In this document: in pieces, positions 39,420 to 46,952 of the stretch
Numbering within the stretch: position 1 is the stretch's first letter
Layout of the letters: each line of letters begins with the position of its first letter
Source of the DNA: Planctomycetaceae bacterium
Lineage (GTDB): Bacteria > Planctomycetota > Planctomycetia > Pirellulales > Pirellulaceae
Direction: 5' to 3'
Length of the DNA: 64,000 nt
Assembly (NCBI GenBank): GCA_018660825.1
Contig: JABJJO010000047.1
Coordinates: 1-64,000, forward strand
Made by a program: the position numbers and the translations under genes
The notes under the pieces: model-generated
What the model saw: the letters and a program-made list of their open reading frames with translations, nothing else
Databases searched by the model: none
Told to the model about the DNA's origin: nothing

Positions 39420-40384
39420 TTGGCTGAATTCCCAATGATATTTTTAACAATAAATGAGGGTCGTCCTTTAACTTCTTCAAAAATACGGCCTACATATTCA
39501 CCAACCACTCCCAGAAACATCAACTGTACGCCAGCGAAGAATGAAATAGTAACAAGTTGTGCCGTAAAACCGGCAGGTATTTCTGACATAAATTCGGGTA
39601 GCTTTTCAGATGCTGTGAATCGTGCCCAAGTCGCAAACACTGTCAAACCGAGGGCGACGAACACTGATAGGGCACCGATACAGGTCGCTAGTCGCAGCGG
39701 AATTAACGAAAACGAAAAGATCCCATCGGCGGCTAATCGAAAAAGTTTACGGAGTGTATATTTTGTATCACCGGCCGCTCTCGGTGCGCGCTCAATCTCG
39801 ATACCAGTTTGTTTGAACCCGACCCAACTACGAATACCTCGTAAGTAACGATGACAATCGGCGTCACGCACTAATAGGTCCGCAACGCGGCGACTAATGA
39901 TGGAAAAGTCGCCGCTGTCTCGCGGCAAAGTAGTTTTGGATAGTCGCTTAATCAGGCGATAGAACAAATTGTAACAGGTCCGTTTCAAAATATTCTCTTT
40001 GCGATTCACGCGGACCGCATAAACGACATCGAAACCTTCGTTGTAGCGTGCAAGTAACGCGGGTATTTGTTCGGGCGGGTCTTGTAGATCGCCGTCCATT
40101 AATACCACGGCATCACCCTCTGCGTATTCGAGTGCCGCGGCGTAGGCTGGTTGCTGGCCAAAATTTCGCGAGAAGGAGATTGCTACGATTCGGGGGTCGG
40201 TTGCAACTGCTTGGGACAATAGTTTCGCTGTGCCGTCATGGCTACCATCGTCAACGATGACAATTTGATGTGGGCCACCGGGTATCGCATCAAGTACTTG
40301 CGAGATACGGTTAATCAATTCTTCGATGACATCTTGTTCGTTGTAGACAGGTATGGCAATAGTTAGGCAGGGAGTTTTGTTCAT
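39338..40384 (-). CDS. GT2 glycosyltransferase, DPM1/GtrB-like, with two C-terminal membrane helices
   Basis: A 348-residue GT-A enzyme. TIAIPVYNEQDVIEEL opens the fold; the UDP/GDP-sugar site has DDGS (45-48), and the metal-binding motif is DGD (97-99) within VLMDGDLQDPPEQ. Two membrane helices lie at about 230-260 and 275-300, as in GtrB and ArnC enzymes that load a sugar onto polyprenyl phosphate. The final ~30 residues after the conserved end (GRPSFIVKNI) are low-complexity and overlap the methyltransferase gene by 82 bp. The gene heads the GT2-methyltransferase-GT-C set. Confidence 0.9.
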   Translation of the reverse strand: MNKTPCLTIAIPVYNEQDVIEELINRISQVLDAIPGGPHQIVIVDDGSHDGTAKLLSQAVATDPRIVAISFSRNFGQQPAYAAALEYAEGDAVVLMDGDLQDPPEQIPALLARYNEGFDVVYAVRVNRKENILKRTCYNLFYRLIKRLSKTTLPRDSGDFSIISRRVADLLVRDADCHRYLRGIRSWVGFKQTGIEIERAPRAAGDTKYTLRKLFRLAADGIFSFSLIPLRLATCIGALSVFVALGLTVFATWARFTASEKLPEFMSEIPAGFTAQLVTISFFAGVQLMFLGVVGEYVGRIFEEVKGRPSFIVKNIIGNSAKCKANMQKTTGSSTAITGGGDRENLTS

Positions 40385-40385
40385 G

Positions 40386-40565
40386 TTATGCAGTCCTCTT
40401 CAACTTGTCTTTAAAGTAGACCATTTGCCACAAGGAAACGCCTGCGTTCGTTCCAGGGCCACAGTTGACATCTAAAACGCGTTTGATTTTCGTTAAATCG
40501 ATGGTTTCAAGAAACGGTAAACCAAAGGTAGTGATAAGATGTCGCGTATTCCAGCCATGGCTGTA
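40386..40565 (-). pseudogene. Decayed C-terminal remnant of an unidentified gene
   Basis: On the minus strand a 59-codon open stretch without a start codon ends two bases before the GT2 ATG. It reads as protein-like sequence: HGWNTRHLITTFGLPFLET, then VLDVNCGPGTNAGVSLWQM, then VYFKDKLKRTA and stop. Just upstream in the same frame are stops at 40566-40568 and about 30 bp further on, with coding-like sequence (PLVDPKMVSL) between them. VLDVNCGPG resembles a methyltransferase motif I, but the family is not recognised. I read it as the tail of a gene lost upstream of the glycan operon. The alternative is a chance open frame. Confidence 0.4.
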
Positions 40566-40568
40566 TTA

Positions 40569-40885
40569 TAACGACACCATTTTAGGGTCGACGAGCGGTC
40601 ACATGGGGCAGGAGGCTAAATGTAAAAGAAACCCCGCAGTCATAACGACTCTAACGGTCATACTGGGTTTAGCTAATGGATAACGCGGGACAGTACATCC
40701 ACAGAACACACCGTAGGGCTTTCCCCGTGGTCCGCCCGTGCTAGCGAGTTTTCGCCTAAAATCACGTTCTCTCTACCGTTTTTCATGGTTTCAAGGTATT
40801 CTATCTTTAACATATGAAGCCTATCAATGCGCAATCGAAGTTGATTGTGCATTGCAATAGAAATAAAAAGTAAGGAAAACAACGG
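40569..40885. other. Intergenic region between the gene remnant and fabI
   Basis: About 320 bp with no supported gene. It includes a loose inverted repeat (AACCC...CAGT with ACTGGGTT, about 40630-40670). An AAGGA-like ribosome site at about 40871-40875 precedes fabI. Any fabI promoter must lie here but no clear -35/-10 pair was picked out. Confidence 0.4.
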
Positions 40886-41722
40886 ATGGGAATGTTCGAC
40901 GGTAAAAAAGGTTTAGTTCTAGGTGTTGCCAATAATCGTTCGATTGCGTGGGCAATTGCTAAAACGATTATGGATGAAGGCGGCGAAGTTGGATTTACAC
41001 ACTTGCCGGATCCTCCGGGCGACGAAAAATGCAAGAATCGTCGTCGGGTTATCAAGTGCACCGATCAGTATCCTGAGAAAACCAAATTTGTGGTTCCTTT
41101 GAATGTGCAAGACGATGAGAACATTGCTGAGGTCATGAAAACTGCGGAAGCTGAATTTGGCAAGATCGACTTCTTGTTACACTCGATTGCCTATGCTGAT
41201 CGCGAAGATTTGTCGCGTGATACTATTGAAACCAGCCGAGATGGTTTCAAAATGGCGATGGAAATCAGTGCTTACAGTTTGATCGCTGTCGCGAATGCCG
41301 CTCGCCATATCATGAACGATGGTGGTGCGATTGCTACTATGACATACTTTGGTGGTGAAAAGTGTGTTCCTGGCTATAACGTGATGGGTATTTGCAAAGC
41401 TGCCCTAGATGCGTCGATGCGGTACTTAGCATATGATCTTGGCCCACGTGGGATTCGAGTCAATGCACTGAGCGCTGGCCCGTTAAAGACTCTTGCTGGC
41501 TCAGCCGCTGGAGTGGGTGAAATGCTTACGATGTATCAAGACATCGCACCGACGTGTCGAAACATTACACACGAAGAAGTTGGCCGTACTGGAGCTTTTT
41601 TGCTCTCGGATTGTTCCAATGGAATTACCGGTGAAATTCTTCATGTCGACGGCGGTTACAACGCAATGGGTTCTCCCGGTCGTTTGCTAGACAAAGTTCG
41701 CGAGCTGCAGCAGCAATCGTAA
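40886..41722 (+). CDS. fabI: Enoyl-[acyl-carrier-protein] reductase FabI
   Basis: A 278-residue short-chain reductase that reduces the enoyl-ACP double bond with NAD(P)H in the last step of fatty-acid elongation, in the cytoplasm. The N-terminus GLVLGVANNRSIAWAIAK is the FabI cofactor signature. HSIAYADREDL follows. The catalytic Tyr-x6-Lys is Y164/K171 (YNVMGICK), with a further Tyr at 154, the same spacing as the E. coli Y146/Y156/K163 set. VNALSAGPLKTLA is the substrate-loop sequence, and the C-terminus GEILHVDGGYNAMG is typical. Length is a little above the usual ~260. The Nudix gene follows 18 bp later, probably co-transcribed. Confidence 0.96.
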   Translation: MGMFDGKKGLVLGVANNRSIAWAIAKTIMDEGGEVGFTHLPDPPGDEKCKNRRRVIKCTDQYPEKTKFVVPLNVQDDENIAEVMKTAEAEFGKIDFLLHSIAYADREDLSRDTIETSRDGFKMAMEISAYSLIAVANAARHIMNDGGAIATMTYFGGEKCVPGYNVMGICKAALDASMRYLAYDLGPRGIRVNALSAGPLKTLAGSAAGVGEMLTMYQDIAPTCRNITHEEVGRTGAFLLSDCSNGITGEILHVDGGYNAMGSPGRLLDKVRELQQQS

Positions 41723-41740
41723 AGTTGCAGGTTTAGTATC

Positions 41741-42151
41741 ATGACGAAACCAACCAAAATAGCGATCGCCGTAGTAAAAAACGGCGATCGTTTTCTTGTT
41801 GGGCAACGGTCCCAAGATCAAGTCCTTGCTGGTTTGTGGGAGTTTCCTGGCGGTAAAATCGAAGCGGGAGAATCGGATTTAGAGGCGGCTGTGCGTGAGT
41901 GCTTCGAAGAGACGGGTGTTACAGTGGCTGCGGTTGGTCGTTATATGACGGTAGAGTATTCTTATAAACATGGGGATTTGCAACTGAACTTTATGGCTTG
42001 TGAGCCAAAGCCAACGGCGTGTGCTCCAAACCAGCCATTTTGCTGGGTCGATCGGGAGCAGTTGGCGGAGTTGTCTTTTCCCGAGGCGAACGCTGTCATT
42101 GTTGAGCAACTGCGAAGTCATCGAGATATTGTCCAACCAATTCACGCATGA
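41741..42151 (+). CDS. Nudix hydrolase, MutT type (probable 8-oxo-dGTP diphosphatase)
   Basis: A 136-residue cytoplasmic enzyme with a complete Nudix box at residues 38-60 (G, then E44, then RECFEETGV at 52-60). GLWEFPGGKIEAGE is characteristic of MutT, which hydrolyses oxidised dGTP so that it is not built into DNA. The C-terminal CWVDREQLAELSFPEANAVIVEQL matches MutT proteins. The exact substrate cannot be settled by sequence alone. It follows fabI by 18 bp. Confidence 0.9.
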   Translation: MTKPTKIAIAVVKNGDRFLVGQRSQDQVLAGLWEFPGGKIEAGESDLEAAVRECFEETGVTVAAVGRYMTVEYSYKHGDLQLNFMACEPKPTACAPNQPFCWVDREQLAELSFPEANAVIVEQLRSHRDIVQPIHA

Positions 42152-42506
42152 ATGCACTCTGATAATCGAAATGTGGGTTTAATTGGGAATAGTTACTAGG
42201 ACCGGAATAATCGGGAATACGTGTTCTATGCAGTTCGGTTAGGGCGTGTTGCGACGGTTGCAGAGGGGACTGCAACGCGTTGCGGGCAGAAATCGATACA
42301 GGTTGTACCACGTATGCCGCTCGAGCTTATTGCACCGATTTGTGCAAACGTACCCATGATATCACCACCGGCATTTATTTTGCGGTTTTGCTACAGGGCA
42401 GGTCGATGTCTGTTTTGCTGGGACGAGTTGTGCTCCATCACACATAAACTTTTAAACGTTACCAGTTATGCGAAAATCGAACTAGTATTTTGATGTGGAT
42501 AAAACG
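42152..42506. other. Intergenic region after the MutT-like gene
   Basis: About 355 bp with no supported gene. A minus-strand open frame (about 42096-42311) has some protein-like sequence (HRTRIPDYSGPSNYSQLNPH), but it overlaps the Nudix gene and has only a GTG start close to an upstream stop. Confidence 0.4.
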
Positions 42507-42809
42507 ATGAAAAAAACATTTCGAGTAGTTTCCAGTGGGCCTAATGATTCTTTGCTAATGAGTGACTTTCTTAGTGAACGTGCACTTACTAAAGAATTCG
42601 ACCAAATTGGCATGGACGACTGTAGCACGGATTTAACGCTCCGTGGTCTTCCTGTTCTTAGTGGTCTCATTGGTCCCATGGCAGATGGCCCCCAGGTCGT
42701 TCGATATGAAACTCCAACTGTGTTCGAGGAAATGACCAAAGAGTGGTCCTATAGCTCCACTTCAAAGCGCAAAAAATTTGATTCGATGGATACTACCGAG
42801 ATTCACTAG
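42507..42809 (+). CDS. Small hypothetical protein
   Basis: A 100-residue soluble protein from the ATG at 42507 (MKKTFRVVSSG); a GTG 12 bases upstream is possible. I do not recognise the family. No signal peptide, membrane helix, cysteine cluster or known motif is seen. The sequence is polar, with a Ser/Lys-rich tail (YSSTSKRKKFDSMDTTEIH). Support as a real gene comes from a sensible ATG and a strong intrinsic terminator about 110 bp after its stop. Confidence 0.6.
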   Translation: MKKTFRVVSSGPNDSLLMSDFLSERALTKEFDQIGMDDCSTDLTLRGLPVLSGLIGPMADGPQVVRYETPTVFEEMTKEWSYSSTSKRKKFDSMDTTEIH

Positions 42810-42916
42810 CCTTTTGTTGTGCACGATGTGCAAGTTTAACGAAAGCAGTACACACGCAATACGACGGAAAACGATCTACTTCTCTCTCTCTTACTTGATT
42901 ATTCTCCTCGTACATG

Positions 42917-42959
42917 AAGGGACACCACCGCTATTCTGCGGTCCTGGTGTCCCTTTTTT
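42917..42959 (+). terminator. Intrinsic terminator after the small hypothetical gene
   Basis: A perfect 11-bp stem, AAGGGACACCA (42917-42927) with TGGTGTCCCTT (42945-42955), encloses a loop that itself contains CCGC / GCGG. A run of six T ends at 42959. It is strong in the plus direction and separates the small gene from the Trm112-like/HIT pair. Confidence 0.9.
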
Positions 42960-43054
42960 GTTTACCTCGCTCAACGCCTGCGAATTAGAGTACAATGTGC
43001 TAAATATTGTCAGCCAGTTTGCTGATCAACCGTAATTCAATAACCAATCCCCCC

Positions 43055-43345
43055 ATGATTCACCCCCAATTACTTTCCATTCTCCGCTGCCCGACGACGC
43101 AATCACAGTTGCAGATTGCAGATGAGGCGGTGATCGAAAGCGTCAATGCGGCTATCGCTGCGGGAAAGATGCAGTCACGAGTTATGGAGACGCTAACGCG
43201 GCCTCTCGACAGTGGGTTGGTAAATGCAGATGGCTCACTGTTGATGCCCGTGTACGAAAACATCCCAGATATGAATCCTGACGATGCGATAATTCTGGAG
43301 CAATTGGATCAACTCGATCGGGAAATTACCGAGGGATTTGAATAA
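43055..43345 (+). CDS. Trm112-like (YcaR family) protein
   Basis: A 96-residue protein from the ATG at 43055 (MIHPQLLSILRCP). A TTG-initiated frame from 43007 is less likely. HPQLLSILRCPTTQSQL at the start and LVNADGSLLMPVYENIPDM near the end match the Trm112/YcaR fold. Bacterial members are often small partners of methyltransferases or lipid-A enzymes. Only one Cys of the first zinc pair is kept, so a metal site is unlikely. Its stop overlaps the HIT start by one base (TAATG), which implies translational coupling. Confidence 0.75.
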   Translation: MIHPQLLSILRCPTTQSQLQIADEAVIESVNAAIAAGKMQSRVMETLTRPLDSGLVNADGSLLMPVYENIPDMNPDDAIILEQLDQLDREITEGFE

Positions 43346-43662
43346 TGGAAAAGAGTATCTTCCAACGCATCATTGACCGCGAAATACCAGCGGAAATTAT
43401 TTACGAGGACTCGCTGTGTTTGGCATTTAAAGATGCAAACCCTCAAGCCTCGACGCATCTTTTGATTGTCCCTAAAAAAGAAATCAAATCACTCGATGAT
43501 ATTTCTGTCGAGGATGAGTCACTGTTGGGACATTTACAACTAGTGATCCGTGATTTAGCGCGGGAGTTTGAATTAATCGATGGTGGCTATCGAGTGATTA
43601 CCAACTGTGGTGCTGGAGCTGGGCAAACGGTTTTCCATTTGCATTATCACCTGATGGGCTAA
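43345..43662 (+). CDS. HIT family (HINT-type) nucleotide hydrolase
   Basis: A 105-residue protein of standard HINT length. It opens with FQRIIDREIPAEIIYED, carries the nucleotide-binding strand HLLIVPKKEI, and ends in the histidine triad HLHYHLMG (H98, H100, H102). HINT enzymes hydrolyse purine nucleoside phosphoramidates in the cytoplasm. It is coupled to the Trm112-like gene by a one-base overlap and converges on cdsA. Confidence 0.93.
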   Translation: MEKSIFQRIIDREIPAEIIYEDSLCLAFKDANPQASTHLLIVPKKEIKSLDDISVEDESLLGHLQLVIRDLAREFELIDGGYRVITNCGAGAGQTVFHLHYHLMG

Positions 43663-43699
43663 GCACATCCTGATTGCCAACGGGCCATGCACACAATGC

Positions 43700-44794
43700 T
43701 TAGATGGTGAAGAATATCTTGGTGAGGTGATAAAACACTGGGGCTGCGAAGCATAATGAGTCGATGCGATCTAGGATACCCGCATGGCCTTGTACCAAAG
43801 TGCCATAATCTTTGACTCCCCGATCGCGTTTGATTGCTGACATTGTCATCCCGCCGGCAAAACCCATAACCGAAATCACAATCGCCATAATCGCTGCTTG
43901 CCAAAACAAAAATGGAGTCACCCATGAGAATAGGGCACCAAGTAATGCGGAAGTCGCCACTCCGCCAATGACACCCTCCCACGTACGACTAGTATTGATC
44001 CGTGGGGCAATAATATTTTTCCCCAAGAGCTTCCCCCAAGCGTATTGCAACACATCGTTAAGTTGAGTGATTAGAACAAAGAAAAACAACAATCCCTTAT
44101 TGCGGTTGATGTCATGTCCGTCGCTGTCTTGGACGTGACTCCACGGTGTCTTCTGCACAGCCTCATTTGCAGCAGGAGCGTCAATTTCGACATTTGATTG
44201 TGTAGTGGATCCGAGATTGAGGTAAAGAATGGCGGGGGCAAAGCTCAGCGCATAGACACAAATCAACAATCCAATTTGTATTTTTGCGGATCGTTCTAAG
44301 AATCGTTTTGCATCGTTCGCCAACGCGATTCGGGCAGGGATGAAGAGCGATGCATAGATTGGTATCGCGATGAGAAATAGCTCACCTTGAATGGCTACTA
44401 AAAAAAACTGTAATGGCGTAAATACAACTAAAACCCAAAACAGTGTTCGATGGTCACTGCGTCGAGTCGGCGTCATGGTAATAAATTCGCGGAGGGCCCA
44501 GAAGCCGATCAAGCCGAACAGAACGACTGTTCCTTGTTCACCAATGAACAAGCCGGCGATTAGTACGGCTGACATCAGCCACCACGAACGAATACGTTGA
44601 TTAAAAGAGCGAACGATAGCGGTGTTAAGGCGTTGTTCGGAGCTACCGTCAAGTAGTTTGCCGGCCGTCGAGGCGAGAATCAGCAGCAACATCACTGTCG
44701 CGATGAGCCAAGCGGTTCGTTCATCAAATGGCAGATTCAACACGCGTTTAACGTCGACAAAGGCCCACAAAAATTGATTGAATAAGTTAAGCAT
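43700..44794 (-). CDS. cdsA: Phosphatidate cytidylyltransferase CdsA
   Basis: A 364-residue inner-membrane enzyme with about eight helices that makes CDP-diacylglycerol from phosphatidate and CTP. The signature near the C-terminus reads SAIKRDRGVKDYGTLVQGHA followed by GILDRIDS, carrying the K-R-x4-K-D and D-R-x-D residues of the family; GHGG is GHAG here. Membrane-embedded ITQLNDVLQYAWGKLLGK also matches. A ~30-residue non-conserved loop before NRNKGLLFFF is extra. The acyltransferase gene lies 18 bp upstream, so the two successive steps of phospholipid synthesis are in one operon. Confidence 0.93.
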   Translation of the reverse strand: MLNLFNQFLWAFVDVKRVLNLPFDERTAWLIATVMLLLILASTAGKLLDGSSEQRLNTAIVRSFNQRIRSWWLMSAVLIAGLFIGEQGTVVLFGLIGFWALREFITMTPTRRSDHRTLFWVLVVFTPLQFFLVAIQGELFLIAIPIYASLFIPARIALANDAKRFLERSAKIQIGLLICVYALSFAPAILYLNLGSTTQSNVEIDAPAANEAVQKTPWSHVQDSDGHDINRNKGLLFFFVLITQLNDVLQYAWGKLLGKNIIAPRINTSRTWEGVIGGVATSALLGALFSWVTPFLFWQAAIMAIVISVMGFAGGMTMSAIKRDRGVKDYGTLVQGHAGILDRIDSLCFAAPVFYHLTKIFFTI

Positions 44795-44812
44795 CAGATT
44801 ATTATACTGTCC

Positions 44813-45418
44813 TTAACAATCTTTGAGGTTGATAATTGCCGTACGGGCGCGGTCGAGGAACTCATGTTTTGTTTCACCTTTTTCCAACCAAATCGGCGCG
44901 CCAACAGTAATGTGACTCAATAAGGGGACAGGTAGAATTTCACCACGTGGTAATACTCGGCTCATGTTGTCCAAATATACAGGAACTAATTCTAAATCGG
45001 GTCGTTTCTTCGCGAGGTAAAATAGACCGCTTTTGAATTTGATCATTTCTTCAGCAGGATTACGACGACCTTCGGGGAAAATAATCAATGAGTAACAATC
45101 TTTCATCTCTCGAATCATCAAATCGATTGGACTTTGGTGCACTTTAACTTCGTTGCGGTCGATCAGCAAGGCATTAAATGTCTTGGCGATGTGCTGCCGT
45201 AACCAGCCTTTTTCCCAATAATCTTTAGCAGCGACGGGTCGCGTGAGTTCACGTATTTCGCGAGGTAGGCTCGCCCATAATACAAGTGCATCGAGATGAC
45301 TTGTGTGGTTCGCAAAGTAGATACGTTGGCACGTGTCTGGCAGACAATCAACCCAGCGTATCGTGTAGCCACTGATGATTTTGGCTGTCGCGACAAGAAG
45401 TTTACTGGTTAATTGCAT
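44813..45418 (-). CDS. 1-acyl-sn-glycerol-3-phosphate acyltransferase, PlsC-like
   Basis: A 201-residue acyltransferase with the HX4D motif in NHTSHLD (H38, D43) and the phosphate-binding FPEGRR near 114-119, followed by KFKSGLFYLA. PlsC-type enzymes acylate lysophosphatidate at the membrane to give phosphatidate, the substrate of the cdsA product encoded 18 bp downstream. Members with this short form can also acylate other lysolipids. The upstream 108 bp is shared with the divergent sulfatase-like gene. Confidence 0.88.
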   Translation of the reverse strand: MQLTSKLLVATAKIISGYTIRWVDCLPDTCQRIYFANHTSHLDALVLWASLPREIRELTRPVAAKDYWEKGWLRQHIAKTFNALLIDRNEVKVHQSPIDLMIREMKDCYSLIIFPEGRRNPAEEMIKFKSGLFYLAKKRPDLELVPVYLDNMSRVLPRGEILPVPLLSHITVGAPIWLEKGETKHEFLDRARTAIINLKDC

Positions 45419-45526
45419 GATTTAGGAAACTCAAGAAAAGAAAACATTTTTATATTCTATCGGAACAGGCAGAAACCACCACAGGCGGAAAAGCAGTTAT
45501 TTTAAATCTCTGGTACATTAAACCCC

Positions 45527-46780
45527 ATGGTAAAAGCAATCGTTTTGGTTTTAGACCACTTATCTGCGAAATATTTAGGTCCCTACGGCAACACTTGGAT
45601 TCCCACGCCCGGATTTAACCAACTAGGGACCTGTTCGTTATTGGCCGAATCGATGATTGCTAGTAGCACCGATATTGCGGAAATCTACGCGAGTTTTCTA
45701 GGGGGGCAACATCCCGTTATTACTGGACCCGGTCGAGTTTCGTTATTGGATCAACTGACCGAGAAAGGTGCGACGAGCACTTTGATATCAAGCAGCGAGC
45801 AACTGCTGCAGTTGCCGTATTGTGATGCCTTTACACAACAGGTCCTCGTTCCGCTTACGGCTAATACGGAAACGGCTGCTGATATTGAATCCACGATGAT
45901 GGCAGGTTTCTTTGGTGAAGTATTGAATTGGCTAGAAACGACAGCAGCGGCGGACCAGGAAGATTTATTGTGGATTCATGCGGACAGCTTAGGTAAATGT
46001 TGGGACGCGCCCGCTGAATTACGAGAGATGTTTCGTGGCGACGAGGATCCGGAAGCTAGCCTAGCTACAGATCCTCCGTTTTCTCAGCAGCAGCAACCAT
46101 TGGATCCGGACGCGCAGCTTCAAGTTAGTCATTCTTATGCTGCCCAAGTCTGTGTGGCAGATACTTGTTTAGCAGCGTTGCATAGTGCCCTCGAAAATTA
46201 TGCTTTGGGCCATCCGTCCGATCCGATCTTGTTGATCGTGACGGCGGCACGAGCCATACCGATCGGTCAGCATGGTACGGTCGGTTATCAACAAGCGGCA
46301 TTGTACAGCGAACAGTTACATGTGCCGCTGTTTGCCACGATACTCGCGTCAGAGTCTCGAGTTACATCTTCACGCAACCAACGGTTGCTGCAATCGGAAT
46401 CGATTTATCAAACATTGGTTGAATGGTTTGGTTGCGCGAATGTAGCTAGCGATGAATTGCCCCAATGCCAGCAGTCGTTTTTGTCATTAATTGTTGATGA
46501 GAGCAGCGCTGGGATTTACGATCTTGCCAATGCGGTGGCCATTTCAAAAACTGACCAATCTACCGAGATCGCTATCACGACCGCCGCTTGGTTCGCTAAG
46601 GTTGTTGGAGATCAAGTAACGGAGTTATTTGTGAAACCCGATGACCGCTGGGATATCAATGAAATTGCCGCAAAGCGTCGTGATGTCACGTCTGCGATCG
46701 AAGAGATGTTCACCGCTGGCGATTTGCAGCAATTTTCCGTCGAACTGCCCAAATTATTGTGGAATCAGATTTTGCGGTAA
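45527..46780 (+). CDS. Sulfatase/alkaline phosphatase-superfamily-like protein lacking catalytic residues
   Basis: A 417-residue protein whose start (AIVLVLDHLSAKYLGPYGNT, then TPGFNQL) is sulfatase-like. The region where sulfatases have Cys-x-Pro-Ser-Arg reads ASSTDIAEIYASF, with no Cys, Pro or Arg. The usual single metal-binding Asp pair at the N-terminus is reduced to one Asp, and the later DHG is absent although GQHGTVGYQQAALYSEQLHVPL clearly matches the sulfatase stretch. It is probably not a sulfatase; a structural or regulatory role, or another activity, is open. No signal peptide is seen, unlike most planctomycete sulfatases. It is divergent from the acyltransferase gene. Confidence 0.7.
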   Translation: MVKAIVLVLDHLSAKYLGPYGNTWIPTPGFNQLGTCSLLAESMIASSTDIAEIYASFLGGQHPVITGPGRVSLLDQLTEKGATSTLISSSEQLLQLPYCDAFTQQVLVPLTANTETAADIESTMMAGFFGEVLNWLETTAAADQEDLLWIHADSLGKCWDAPAELREMFRGDEDPEASLATDPPFSQQQQPLDPDAQLQVSHSYAAQVCVADTCLAALHSALENYALGHPSDPILLIVTAARAIPIGQHGTVGYQQAALYSEQLHVPLFATILASESRVTSSRNQRLLQSESIYQTLVEWFGCANVASDELPQCQQSFLSLIVDESSAGIYDLANAVAISKTDQSTEIAITTAAWFAKVVGDQVTELFVKPDDRWDINEIAAKRRDVTSAIEEMFTAGDLQQFSVELPKLLWNQILR

Positions 46781-46952
46781 AAATAGACGCTTCATTTTGC
46801 GACGTTTCTACTGGGCCGGCGAGTCATGCTCGATTGCACTTTCAAGGCCGTCGACAAAACCGTTATAATTCGCTGCCGCTATGCACATTTGGCCAACGCG
46901 GGGCAAAATCGCATAGCGAAATTTTTTCAAGCAGAGACAATGGAGGTCGTAA

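Noticed and set aside
40465..40882. Two short frames on opposite strands upstream of fabI
   Set aside because: No motif, no ribosome site; one is the shadow of the decayed gene remnant.
42096..42311. Minus-strand 71-codon frame with protein-like HRTRIPDYSGPSNYSQLNPH
   Set aside because: It overlaps the end of the Nudix gene by 56 bp, has only a GTG start with a stop six codons upstream, and belongs to no family I know.
42221..42493. Plus-strand 90-codon frame before the small hypothetical gene
   Set aside because: Cys- and Arg-rich composition typical of non-coding frames; no ribosome site.
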